Positions 35,206 through 48,119 of a stretch of 64,000 nt of DNA are shown here, in pieces; within the stretch, counting starts at the first letter, position 1, and each line of letters starts with the position of its first letter. Below the pieces are notes generated by a model that was not told where the DNA came from, did no database searches, and saw nothing but the letters and a program-made list of their open reading frames with translations. The stretch is from Batillaria attramentaria (lineage: Eukaryota; Mollusca; Gastropoda; Batillariidae). The position numbers were made by a program, and so were the translations under genes. The stretch covers positions 394,501-458,500 of the forward strand of contig JACVVK020000445.1 of NCBI GenBank assembly GCA_018292915.2, given 5' to 3'.

Positions 35206-35261
<56 letters not shown>

Positions 35262-36040
35262 GCTGTATTATAATTTCTGTAAAATAAGCATTTGTTGCTG
35301 TTATTTAAGCGCGTATGCCATTCTTGAATAAACATCTGCTGTAGTAAACTGTCCTTCATATTATGACAGAGAGAGTCTACACTTATTAACGACTGACACA
35401 ATCGTATCCAGTGTCAACAAGAATAATTTTAATTCTATCAAGCCAGTCAGAATGTTAGAACGGTTATATAGCTGATACAATAAAGAGTACATTTTCTTGG
35501 GAAAGTATCAGCGGTGGAGCTGACAATGCTAGCCCAGAATCTTACTATTCTAACCTTAACACTTATCTCCGATGGAAACTTTCCCGTTTCAACATTAACA
35601 GCACATATTGTATTGCGCTGGAAGCGGAAAACATGCCTAGAAACTTCAGCTGTAACTTTTCAATAAGAACCAGGATTTTGTGCCCCCAAATTTCACATTC
35701 GTATAGAGTAGTCAGTACTAGTGCAACCATCTTTCCGAATAGGTAAAGTACACTGATGGGTAGATCGATCTTGTCTCCTTGCCGTGTTTAGCAGAGAGAA
35801 CATTGCCTTGGAAGCTTTGTCGTACAGAGATTTCTTACATTTTCCAAACTTTCCATTTCTCGTGAAATCAATAACCAAGTAACCAAAAAAAAATCTGCAG
35901 GGAAGTAATGTCGATGTCCAGTCTTGACAGTTCCTTGTCGATGACTGCGATCTTGCGGGCGTCGTCGATCTGTTGGACATCATCTGTGAGTCCGGGGCAC
36001 ATGGTCCGGACATCCCAGCTAGCTACAACGACTATAACTA
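35262..36040 (-). pseudogene. LINE remnant: endonuclease start fused to RT thumb (unit 3)
   Basis: Same deleted LINE with nine A near 35,886. It has small deletions that units 1 and 2 lack (for example near 35,455 and 35,598). Confidence 0.82.
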
Positions 36041-36115
36041 AATACTAAACTAATAAAGTAAGATATTCAGATGTGAAGAAGTTCGGATGTAAATCACGAT
36101 ACCTAGTAAATAGGT

Positions 36116-36128
36116 GTGTACCTGGTGC
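36116..36128 (+). other. Empty site of the nested SINE/LINE insert (unit 3)
   Basis: A single copy of GTGTACCTGGTGC joins the sequences that flank the ~495-bp insert in units 1 and 2. Confidence 0.9.
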
Positions 36129-36155
36129 AATGTGCTGGTGTTGCATTACAATTCA

Positions 36156-36416
36156 TATTTAAAAAAAAAACAAAAAACAAAAAAGTTCACCACAGGCCAT
36201 GCGCTCATCCACCAAAGGACCGTTGCAGGAAGCGTTCGCAGCCCGGCAGAATTCAAAAGGACAGTTTACCGTGTTGACAGTTAATTATCCTGATATTGAG
36301 AGCGAAACCTTGACAAAATCTTTCAGTAATATGCAAATAGTCAGTCGAAGTCAGTCGAAGGCCGGATCAGTTGTTTAAACAGATTTGTGGGCCCGGTTAA
36401 TACTGGAGAGGCAGAA
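36156..36416. other. Unassigned spacer replacing the end of unit 3
   Basis: An A-rich run, then sequence with no match elsewhere in the window. A short duplication (AGTCAGTCGAAG) is at 36,338-36,360. Confidence 0.4.
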
Positions 36417-37245
36417 ATAATAATAATAATAATAATAAATGGTATTTGTAGAGCGCATTTCTTTAAATAAAACACTATGCGCCTATCACTCACCCACACT
36501 CACGCACATTGTACAACGACGAACGGACACACACTGGTGAAACTGACTAGTTGGACAGAAAATTACTGGTGTTAGTTATTTGTGGCCTCACGCCGCTCAA
36601 GCAACAAAGACCAGCACGCGGCTGAGGGAATTACAGGAAGGCTTTACAAAAAAGGAACGTTTTCAGATTGCTCTTGAAAACAGACAGTGTGGGCGCATTT
36701 CTCAGATCTGCAGGCAGAGAGTTCCAAAAGGCTGGAGCGGCAAAACTGAAAGAGCGCTCGCCAAAAGATTTCAGGTTGCGCTTGGGGATTTTGAGAAGCC
36801 TCTCGGACGACGACCGGAGGGTTCGCGACGGTATATAGGTGACAAGTGAAGCTGAAAGGTAAGGTGGGATAGTGCCATCAAAGTGACGAAATGCTAGAAC
36901 AGACATTTTGTAGTGAAGGCGGAAATGAACTGGTAGCCAATGGAGCTCTCTCAGAAGTGGTGTTACGTGCTCTCGCTTCCGTTTGCCCAACACTAATCGC
37001 GCAGCGCTGTTCTGAACTCTTCGAAGGCGGCCTAACTGTTCCGCTGGAAGGCTAGCCAGTACTGAGTTACAGTAGTCGAGGCGTGCGGTTACAAGAGCAT
37101 TAACTAAGTTTGTACAAGCACTTTGTGTAAGGAATGGCCAAATCGACGCAATACGCCTGAGTTCTAGAAAACAGGCGCGGCAGACGCAGCTGATCTGTTC
37201 TTGTATAGAAAGCGACCGAACAATCTTAACACCAAGACACGACGG
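36417..37245 (-). mobile_element. LINE C-terminal coding region and 3' end
   Basis: On the minus strand an uninterrupted frame from about 37,245 to the stop at 36,631 encodes about 200 residues: LGVKIVRSLSIQEQI, NALVTARLDYCNSVLASLP, LRRVQNSAARLV, LLRELHWLPVHFRLHYK and AAPAFWNSLPADLRNA. This is the RT-thumb-to-C-terminal part of a CR1/L2-like LINE. It ends in an (ATT)n tail at 36,417-36,436. The frame is intact, so this insertion is fairly young, but it is 5'-truncated. Confidence 0.85.
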
Positions 37246-37509
37246 ATTTCAGGAAGGGTATGTCGCAGAAGCCTCATTGGCTCACTTGTCAACGGGTCAA
37301 TGTAATCCAAAACAGTTTGCTAGGCAGTGACAGGCAATATTGATTCAGAATGTGTGTTGTGTACTGGTTTCCTAGGCTGTACAGTTGGGAGGGACTTCTA
37401 ATGGAGATCAGTTACACGGCGTCGATCGTGCTTCGATCTCCACGGCATCTGCTACCGAACTGAATTACGTCAGCCGGACTGGAAATCCCACTCACACATG
37501 CATAACAAC

Positions 37510-37572
<63 letters not shown>

Positions 37573-37624
37573 TAAGCGCACCTCAGCGATAATCACGAGG
37601 ACTGACGCGGACAATCGGGAATTT
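37246..37624. other. Spacer with CA microsatellite
   Basis: CA run at 37,509-37,570. No element or gene otherwise recognised. Confidence 0.5.
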
Positions 37625-38452
37625 GACACTAATGGACTCTCAGTGTTCGGATCATGAGTTTGTGCTGGCCATTTTCTCCTTGCCCCGACTTTGATAGCAC
37701 GTTTACGTGGTGAAAAAGGACATTATACTCCCAAACACCCAGTCCACCCCACCCTCTCTCTCTGTCCAGCGTTACTTTTTTTTTCTTTTTTTTTTTCACG
37801 TCAGTAGTGCAGGCACACTTAGCCGCGAATTAGTCTTTGGTGCTTGCGCGGCTTAAAGCCCGAAACTCTCTCTCTCTCTCCCCCAAAAGCGTGCAAATCA
37901 TGTCTTCTTTACACTGTTTCTCCTGTTGAGCATTTGATGGGACGTTCTCGGCAGACGTGTCCAAGGACGCCTATCCCTTTTCAGACCCTTCAAGTCAAGT
38001 GTTGATCGGACCGGCCGGCGCAATTCAGCAGGAGTGGACAAGAATTCCCAAGGACAGAATCAGAAGGCTGATTCGGAGTGTGCGGCAACGTTGCACTGCA
38101 GGTCTTGCAGCAAATGAAAGACCTCCACTGGCGGTACTAGATGACCTTTGACATGTTGAGAAAATGGACTGCTCCACGCCCTTCCTAGTCAGTTTCAAAC
38201 TTCGGCTGGTAAGACTGCAGTCACGTGACTAAACCGGAAATGTTGATTCAGACATAAATGGGCATGATTTCCTTTACGATGAATTGTTCCATTTTTGCGA
38301 AGGTTTTAATGTCAATATCCCCTTCTTATTGTGAGCAGTATACCTAATTTATTTTTCGCTTTTTTTTTTTTACTACTTTTTTTTTTTAAACTTCAAAGCT
38401 AATATCCCCAGTCCAAACAGTTAAAATAGGCACTTGGAGACGGCTTTTATTT
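37625..38452 (+). repeat. Diverged tail of macro-repeat unit 3
   Basis: Matches 14,453-15,331 of unit 1 in order (SINE tail, CT tract, Tc1 fossil, CACGTGACT-containing segment) but with clearly more differences than units 1 and 2 show between themselves, and with a short deletion in the SINE. It lacks the LINE remnant found at 15,332-15,520, and the sequence runs on into unrelated DNA, so this is probably the original right flank. Confidence 0.85.
37930..38151 (+). pseudogene. Tc1/mariner transposase C-terminal fossil (unit 3 tail)
   Basis: The same fossil with more substitutions (AIQQEWTRIPKDRIRRLIRS, then VRQRC). This is a useful clock for the age of this tail relative to units 1 and 2. 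Confidence 0.75.
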
Positions 38453-39904
38453 GATAGCAACAATACATTACCTACAATACTATGACTGTACAGATCGGTA
38501 TTTGAAAAATGCCTAATCATGAATGAAACACGTTGCTTCCGAGGCTGAAGTATGAAGGATCATGTCCAGGTATATAATAGTATCATAGTGTCGAGAGTTT
38601 CACGTAACCAATTTATTTCCACTAATTCGCGAATAAAAGAGTTCACAAGTTAACCAAAGCAGCATATACAGTTGTACAATAAGAAGAAGACGATGAAGAA
38701 GAAAGTACTGACAGTTCCTCACACCACTCAAGCAACAAAGAAAAAGTTCTCGCGGCTGAGTCTGAGGAAACTTTGATTAATAGAAGGCTTTGCAAACATG
38801 GAACGTTTTAAGGTTGCTCTTGAAAACAGACGGTGTGGGCGCATTCCTCAGATTTGCAGGTAGAGAATTCCAAAACTTATCATGTAGGCTTCAACGAGTT
38901 GCCTCAGTTCAGTGAAGACTGACTGCCATGACTCAGATACAGTATTCCAGGATCGCAAATAAGTCTATTGCAGGCCAGTACTAATTGCATCTGGCTGTCT
39001 TTGCTATTCTGTCAGGGCACTTTGCGCTCTACAGTCAGTTTGAATACGGTCATGTGTGGCGTCAAGCAGGTCTAGTGTCGCCAACGACCTGTGTCGCTGC
39101 AGCTCGTCGCAAGTCGTTTATGGCCGAGATACGCAAATATGTAAAAAGAGCTCTGAGGAAGGGAGGCAACTTGATAGGTTGCTCTTGAATGCGGTGAAAC
39201 CACTAATAGCACCACTTCCGTTCTGATGTAGGACAGGTACGCGGTTTGTCTGAAAATAAATTCTTCCTTTAAATACACTTAGAACGCTACATGTACATTT
39301 TGTGACGGCACGTGTATTTGTTTCTAAAAGGTATGCACAAAGAGCAGTGGTGAATATTACTGCACATTTTCTTTGTAGTGAAAGTGCATGTTCCTTCCTG
39401 GGAACTCGAGGAATTCTGTTCGGCCTTCACTGGAACATCGGTTGAAATAAATACTGAGTAGATAGATCTATCTATGTACATAAAGGTATTAAACTATTTC
39501 TTAACTAACTTAAGTCATCAGCTATTCACATATATACTCTGTGCAACCGCGGATCCCCCAGCATCTCCTCCCTTTTAACGAAAAAAGGGCGAAACCAAAC
39601 AATGAATGAACTAAAACTGGCTTAAACCAGGGACTTACATAGATGTAAGTCCCTGCTTAAACAAACACCAAGTCTAGATAATGTATCAACGCCGACAGGG
39701 TTACCTCAACTATAATAAAGTATTGGTTAACTGCCATGAAGTACAACACTCTAGAGTAGTCAAAACGTAAGTAAAGTGAATGCGTCTCAATGAGCCAGCA
39801 GGAAATAAATTATACAAGTAACATGTAACACAGAAACATTCCGGGAGAAAAGAGCAGAGAAAACTCTTGTCAGTCTCACACACCCATGGAGGCTATAGAA
39901 GTGT
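38453..39904. other. Unique sequence with a LINE fragment and a small palindrome
   Basis: 38,755-38,880 matches 36,605-36,730 and is a minus-strand LINE C-terminal fragment. A palindrome AGGGACTTACAT/ATGTAAGTCCCT lies at 39,630-39,655. The rest shows no coding signal that I can support. Confidence 0.5.
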
Positions 39905-40065
39905 AGCAGTCGGACTTCCATAGCATCATCTTACCATCATCCTCATCTCCATCATCATGCATCATAAAAATTGCCCCTTCTTCCGAGCCCTCAGTGGAAT
40001 CCACCCACACCTGGGAGGAACACCACTGGAACTAGCAAAAGAGTTGGGGCAGAAAAAAAAAAGTG
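39905..40065 (+). mobile_element. SINE family A, 3' half
   Basis: Begins inside the body (CTTCCATAGCATCATCTTAC) and runs to the end block CTGGGAGGAACACCACTGGA and an A tail. 5'-truncated. Confidence 0.75.
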
Positions 40066-40209
40066 TAGCAGTAATGTCTGTTACAGATCCAGCTAGGCAA
40101 ATGATGATATTCATGACCTTTGTGTTGCACTTGCCTGCATTTCAGCAGAGGCACCAGAGTTCAGATTGTAGTGTGGACACCCGCTCTAGTCCAGGAAACA
40201 CAAACAATC

Positions 40210-40320
40210 ATGGCAGCTGAACGCTCTCGGAGAGACAACGCTGGCGGCCGCATGACACAGCTGTTGGAGGCAGAGGATGAGGACGATTTTTACAAGACAA
40301 CATACGGCGGGTTTGAAGAG
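40210..40320 (+). CDS. VPS72: VPS72 exon 1
   Basis: 37 codons from ATG, starting MAAERSRRD and ending at GFEE with donor GTGAGA. Phase 0. It encodes the H2A.Z-binding N-terminus. Confidence 0.93.
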
Positions 40321-41241
40321 GTGAGATGTGATTTTGTTGTTGCAGTTTATACAGTCACTTTCAGTTGCTGAGTAACAGTGACTGATAAAGTTTACAAGTG
40401 CCCTCGACTAGTTTTAATGGCCCAACTACAAAGATTGTTCTAAGCAGGTTTAGTAATGTCTAGCATCACACCACTAAGACACGTGCACAAGCGCAACTGC
40501 TCCAAACCAGGAGTTTCCATGTTTAGTATGTAAAACCAGATAGTGGTAGGAACAGTGCCTATGCCTGAATGCTGCAAACAACGTGACAGAATAGTTGAGT
40601 GAGTAGAGATGACTAGCGATGATTCGACTCAAAGTCCAAGTTCAGCATCTGTAATTTCCATCCCCCACCCACAAACATGGACTTATCTGATTTATGCGTT
40701 GCTGTGTGTATTTTCCAGGAAGCCGAAGACAATGATTATGCGTCCGAGGAATCGGATTCGGAGTCAACGGACTCTGATTTCAGCATCGATGAAAATGATG
40801 AAGTTCGGAGTGATGCGGATGACGATGACGAGCCCAAAAGGAAGAAGCGTGTGGTGACGAAGGCGTACAAAGTAAACAAGCAGTTTTGTTTTTGTTGTTC
40901 TTTTGGAGTGTTCTGTTTCTTCATTTTTGTTATTTCCTGCAGTATGTCCTGTCTATGCTTTCATTTTTAGTTCTCACCACTGCTTTTATTTCATGTGTGA
41001 TCGTTTTTATCGTTTCTTTCGTTTTAATTCACTTATGCTTTGTCTCTGTTGGTCCTTTTTATTTCACCTATGTTTTCTGCTCTTAATCTGTGCTCTTTTT
41101 TATTTTTTTTACTTTATTTGCTGTTGTTCATCCAGCGTAAGTTGAGATAATGCGTTGTTTCATGTTTTATATTACGTTGTTTTTTTTCTGTCCTAAGATA
41201 GTGAAGTGCTTAGAGCTTGGTTCCAGGGATATGCATCCTAT

Positions 41242-41277
<36 letters not shown>

Positions 41278-43399
41278 CATGTCAGACTAATTTGAACATT
41301 TTTTTTTTTCTGGTTTAGACGTTCACCATTGCTGAGAATTTTGCCATCATTTTTCTTTCATTTTTTTTATATATTATTATTATTATTATACTTTCTACGT
41401 GTAAGGTTTTACAGGCACGTATGGTGCACAAGCTGGTGCAGTGTGTGTGGAGTTTTGGGTTCAGAACTTCCTGACAAAACTGAAACTGCTTGACCAGTGC
41501 TTTTGATTTTTATCAGTTAAGTACACATACAGTAGGAGTTATAAATCAAACATTTAACATGTTTTTCTTTGTGCAGGAACCAAAGAAAGAAGGCCCGGCA
41601 GAAAAGAAGAAAACAGAAGTGAAGAAGCGAGAGAAGAAGAAGCAGGAAATACCGGCCGTCCAGATTTATCAGTCACCAGGTAGTGGAGGGGAATTTGTGT
41701 TGCAAGTTCTCGGTTAACTGTGATAGTATGATGAGTAGGAAAGACTCAAAATGAGAGATAGAGAGCATAAAAATTTCCGCTTCGTGGCGTATCTCCACCT
41801 TTGGCTAGAAATCCCCCCCCCCCCCCCCCCCAAAAAAAAAAAAGAAAAAAGAAAGAAAAAGTGTGTTTCCTCCTCTGAACAGGGCTGCCTACCGTCCCGG
41901 AGTATCCGTATTTAGTCCGGAAAATGACAGTTTTGGGGGACACTGTCCCGGAAATACGCTTTTCTGTACTGCGTCCCGGAAAAACCGCGCGAAACACGAA
42001 ACTAAAACAAAAGCAACCCAAACGTCGCAGGCACGCACACCGGAAATTTTTTTTAGGCATACCAAGCCACTGCGCATGCGCTCTGACCGCTCAACCGGAC
42101 GTAGTTTGCGTTGCGCATGCGCGTGGAAGTTGTGTTATGAACCATGGCGTCGAAGCGAAAGGCAGCGAGTAACGACGAAGGCGATGGAAATCAGAAGAAA
42201 GCGAAACGGGAAAAAAACATTTATTCAGAAATACACCGAGACGTGGCCGTTCATCATGCGGGGAAAATTCGATACGTACGTGGCCTGTGAAATTTGCTCC
42301 ACCGAGTTCAGTTTCCATCAAGTCGGGAGGAAGCGACGATATCAAGCGCCATCGGAGAGGCACATGAAAAATACGGCCATTCAGTCGCGAGGGCGAGAAA
42401 ACCAACAAGAAGATCAGAATTTCTACATGATCTGCTGTTGGTATGAATCTATGCGAAGACCTTCAGTGGAATTCAGTTGGTTTTCGGGCTTGTTTGAATC
42501 GGAAGGAGCAGATTGTTAAAATCGAGAGATTGGTCCGCCATTTTGATTTTGAAGAAATGTTCGTAGTAAGTAATCACTTAATCACTTTTGTTTTTGGTTA
42601 CCGAGGATGTCCCTGAAAATTTCTGTGTGTCCCGGATTTTCATCAAGTGTGTCCCTGAAACCCAAAATCAGGGGTAGGCAGCCCTGTCTGAAGTGCTTAA
42701 AATCATACCAGTTGCTCTCAGTCTGACAGCTTAGGGATGTGGCAACCCACTCCTGAACACCCCTGTCCTAAACGCTATGGACTAAGGACAGAGATCTGAA
42801 ATCCGTGGGTGCAACTTTCGAGCTGCTTCCCTTGTTATGACACGTCTCATGGTGTCGATGAATATAAGTAGTTCCTGGGTCTGGATAGCACAGATATTTT
42901 AGACGGGGTTACATTTCTGTCCGTAAATAATAGGACACTGTGCGAAATGCGGCCCTGTCCTGTGGTCACAAAACTACATGCAGCAGCACACCATCACCCT
43001 CATCATCATGCATAAGAAAAAGTGTCACAGATTCCAGGTCCTCGATGCACTCCACCCATCACCTGGGAGGAATACTTCTGGAGCTCATGACAAGTTGGGG
43101 ACAGCTGAAAGAAAAGAAATGAGAGAAAATAAACCAGACCAGCTCACTGCATTGCTTGGCATCTTCTGTCCATATATGGCAATACAGTCTTTGATCCCAG
43201 GTCTTGCCTACACGTTTGAGGTAGAATGTCATGCGCAGCAGAAATGTCTAAAAAACTGCCCGTTTTTGTTAAATTTCGGCAATACCTGATTTTCTGAATA
43301 GCACAGTACAAAGAATCAAAGCCAACCTGGGACTAATATTGACAATTAAATTTGAAACTGATTTTTTTTTCTCCAGTTTAGACATACAGACAAACACAC

Positions 43400-43463
<64 letters not shown>

Positions 43464-46400
43464 AGTCCCTCTGTGGCAGCTATTTGCCTACACACCTGAA
43501 ACACGTGAAGATTGTTAGTTGTGCTCAGGTATGACAGTTTTCCACCTTTAGGCAGAATTCCGCTGCCTCTGTTGTTTTTCTGTCATTTCACAAGGGAGCG
43601 GGAAATCGTTGGCAATGCTGGACAACCTGTTCCTCTACCCGTAACCCCACCCCTTTCCCGCCCTTGTCGGTTTTTTAGGTACACTTGACATCTCCACTGT
43701 TTCCTCTTTTTCTTTTGAACACATACTGCTTTCCTCTTTTTGGGCACGTAGCTGGAAAACTCACGCCTGGTGCATTGAAATTTGCACAGTTGTAGTGAAT
43801 TTTACAGTTTCCTAGAGTTTTCGTTGTTGGGCCAGATATCTCCCTTGCACAAAGTCTTTGCCCAAGCTTGTAGTATTTAGTGTCGTGACAGGGGAGATAA
43901 TAGGATTTTTTGGCTACAGTACATGCATTGCACTACTGTGACTTTAAATGTTCTTGCTGCTGCTAACAGTGACACATTTTATTACATTTAAACTGTTTGT
44001 TTCTAGAGAAATTTCATTGATCATTATTCTTTATTACTTGTACAGTACCCAACCTTTCACATGTTATGTCCATGTTCTGCGCTGTTTCATTTACATTTCT
44101 TTTGGGGGAGCCGAGATAGCCGAATGGTAGAGCGTTGGACTTTCAAAGCTTGGGTCGTGAGTTCAAATCCCGGTGTGGGCCAGATATTTGTGCTGGCCTT
44201 TTTCTCATCAGCCCGTCTTTGATATCAGCCCATACATGGTGGAAAAGGACGTTAAGCTCCCAAACACCCGTTCCACCTACATTTCTTTTGTATTGGGAAA
44301 CTGTCAGAGTGCATGTACCTAGATTTCCAGGTAACACACAATTTAGTAAGAGCCATCAGCTTGGATGAATACTTGGGAACCGGTCTATGAAGTGCCACAG
44401 AGAATAAAATCAGTATTTCGTTTTTTCAGAACGAAAGTCGTTGCGGAGGTCGACAGCTCAGAAGTCCAAGGAAACGCAGTCGCGCCAGAAGCGAAGGGAG
44501 GAAACGGCGAGAATCCTGAAGGACATCGCGCTGAAGAAAAACGTGAAGGTCGAGGACGTCCGTCGTCTGACACAGGAGGAGCTGTTGGCAGAGGCCAAAA
44601 TTACCGAACAGATCAATCTCAAAAGTCTTGGTGAGAAATTGCTTGCGGACTGGAATCTGTGGGAGGTTCTGGTTTGGGTGAATATGGTCATTTACAACTG
44701 AAACACATTTAATCCAAAGAGGTTGAAGTTTGGGTAGCATGTGCATTATTGTTTTTTTGTTTTTGTTGCTGTTGTTATTATCTGCTTTTGTGTCTGTGTG
44801 TTTAAAACTTCAGTGTTTTTTCTTTTTTCTGTTTTGTTGTTGGGCGGGGGGGGGGGGGGGGTCCAACTTGAAGAATTTGGTAAAGTGAGAGAGATCTGCT
44901 CTATGGGGTCAGGACTAAATGTGGAAGGGCTTGTCTCTCTGAAGCTCGGATTTTACCTGTCTGTTGGGTTTTTTGGTGTTTTTTTAAAGTATGTTGTTTT
45001 GTTTGCATGTGTTGTTGTTGTGTTGTTTTGTTGTTGTTGTCGTTGTTTGTTTATTTGTGTTTTTTGGGGGGTGGAGGGGGTTGTTTTCAGGAATATTAAG
45101 AAGAATAACAAATTCATTGAATTTCCAAATGTGGAATATTGCTTTGTGGTCTCATAAAAGCATGCCAAACACTCATATGGCCATACACACCCACTCCACC
45201 CATCTACATGCTCGCACACCCACGCCTAAAAACACTGACCTGCCATCTATCACATATTGCAGCACTATAAATTACAACAGACCACCCCACATCACATCAC
45301 AGCACAACAGCAGAAGTTTTTTTTACTGTGCATGTAAAGACACATATGTAGCATGTTTCTCTCTCCTCGTTCCTTGTGTTACCATGTAGACTGATCTGAA
45401 GCTTACTGTGAATGACGGTCCCAAACACAGGCAGGTCTTTGTATACAGTGTACTTCCACTTAATTAACCCAGAGTCAAGACACATCTCTCAGTCTTACAT
45501 TGTGCCATGCTGATCAGCCGTCATTATCAAATTGACAGAGACGTACCAGAAGTTGGAGCTGGAAAAGAAGAGAGCTCGAGTCCAGAAGCAGGTGTACCGT
45601 GGGCCCGTCGTGCGCTACCACTCTGTCACCATGCCCCTCATCACCGAGGACGCGTGTCTTGATGCAGAAATCAACGTAGATGAGGAAGGGTAAGAGAAGG
45701 GCTATGTGTAGTTACTTAAGATTAAAATTCAGTTTCAGATTACATAACATTATTAATCCCAGAAGGGAAATTATAGGCCACCAGAAAAATAATAATTAGA
45801 CATAATAATAACAAGAGTTAAAACTTGCACTAACAGAAGCCTCAGTCATGCACACCTATGAAAAACTTAAACTTCACACACACAAATGAAAGTCTTGTGT
45901 ACGGACACACACACACAGAGTACATAAGTCTTAAACACTCACAAACACACACTCTCTAGAGAGCTGTATTCTTCCGGACTTGCTGGAATTTTTCACTTTC
46001 CTGATTTCAGGCATGCCTGCCACTTCGGAGTAGCTGTATTAATTTTGTCCCATAAAACATATCTGTCCTGGAAATATGGATATTTGCCATGCATCCCCCC
46101 AAAAAAAACAAACATACCCACACGTTTCAATCTCTGACGCAGAAATCGACCTCGGTATCTCTCTTGGATGTAATGAGCGAGGTGGCATTACTGCGCAGCA
46201 GAGTGCTAAGGGACGTAATCCAGACCAGGCCTTTTCAGCAAAATTGCTGCGATTAAGCACCAATGATTTTGAGTGCCAAACTTGGTTGCCTTAAATCTCA
46301 TTTACACAAAACCAAGTCATGTGACTAACCTGTGCGGAATATATTTGTGCAAGATGTAGTTTTATGCAGGCGAGCCAACTCAGTGATTTTTAAGTTTTGT

Positions 46401-48088
46401 GTCTGGACGTGTTGATTGCAGGGGTAGGCATGCCTGATATTTGGCTTGTGTGTTACCGCTTCCATTTAATTGTTTTCTTGTGGCAAATCTAGGCGGTGAT
46501 GACGCGGTGACCACACTCAGCACTCCAGTACTGTAACAACAGACATACAATTTGAATGTTTGAAGTGTAAATCACACATTGTGTCGCATTAACTTAGTAC
46601 CGACCTTGACGGCGCCCCCGTGGAATTCCCCCGTGACCCAGGCACTGTGTGCGTGCACAACACTTGCCAACCAGGCGATTTTAGCAATTTTTTTATTTTT
46701 TGGAAAGAGGTCTTTTTCTCAGATGTTTCGTTATCGTGTTTGGTATGGTTTGAAAGATAATTATAAGCACTTTTGTGGAAAAAAAAAAAAAAAAAATTTT
46801 TCGATTGGAAAAATTGGGCATAGCGGCACCAGTGAGTGAGGAGATAACAGGGGTTATAGGTGCGTGGTAACGGCATTCTCACACATCAGCGCCCAGGGTC
46901 TAGTTGTGTGGCTGGCAGCGATATTTAAGAGCTGTGCACAAACGCTGGGTGCATGGTCGTGAAAAAGTTATGTATTAATCATCGAAATAGAGTATTTTAA
47001 GCATACAGGGGCACTCGCAAACAGAGCTGTTTCAAAACATAAGTTGGCATCACAGAGGTGGAACTAGCCTGGGCCCGCATGTAAAAGTCGGGGTTAGGGA
47101 GTTCAGCTCCGGGTTATAGTCTAACCTCGAACTAAACTAGTCGAGGTTGAAATTTTCTGTGTTTTGTGTTTTAAATCAGGAAGCCGGTCCATTCCAGCAA
47201 GACGCCTAAGCCGTTATAGAAGGATTTTTTTTCTTCCTTTCTTCGCCTCTTTTTTTATATAATTTTGTGTTTGGGTTTTTTTGTGCTAGTTTGGGTTAGG
47301 CCTATAGCCGTGGGTTAAATTAACCTCGACTTTCACATTTTGGCCCTGTTCGACGTACATTACATGCTCATTTCAGGATGGTAAACAAGAATCTTGCAGG
47401 TGAAGGGAGACAATCTAGTAACAGCCAGCGCTATACAGATGTATAATGTGAAGTTCCGGCAATGGGACGCTGAAGTCAAACTTCTTCCTTCTCTTTCTTG
47501 GACTGATTTTAAATTAAAAACACTTGTGGAGAAAAGTCAGCACAAATTTTGGTTTTATTATTTGATATCTGCACCTGTTTGAGTCTCGACTCCACAGGCA
47601 ATGCAATCCATACTGTACACGTATAAGTTCAGCAGGGACCAACCAGCCCATGCCTAACAGTCGTCAGTAGTCATCTTCTCTCCAACACGGAAGCATGACA
47701 AATTCCAGATCTTGTCCATCAGCATGTGTACTAGGTAGAGTTTTCTTACTTGAAAAAGACCAGTTTGTTCCTGTTGTCGGATTCTTGGGGATCGTGACCC
47801 AAACTGAAAGCATCTGGATGGTGGGGAGAAGACCAGAAGAATGGCCCAGTGTTGAATGACGTGTACGAGATGTAACGGGGAAGCTGGCTTTGGGTCCAGA
47901 GCTGCCTGGATAGAATCCACAGTGGGATGGAATTTGGGACTTTTGTCATACCAAATTTGAGTCAGATTCACATGCAGATGGTTTACGGTGCCTGTCACGC
48001 CTTCCTGTACACAACACCAGGTGTGCATGGTAAAGATCCCATTCCATATGGGAGCGGCTGCTGAATGGAAAAAACAATCACAGACTCT

Positions 48089-48119
<31 letters not shown>

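Noticed and set aside
41863..42519. Single 218-aa gene
   Set aside because: The frame runs from outside the hAT-type terminal repeat into a frameshifted transposase N-terminus. It is chance continuation.
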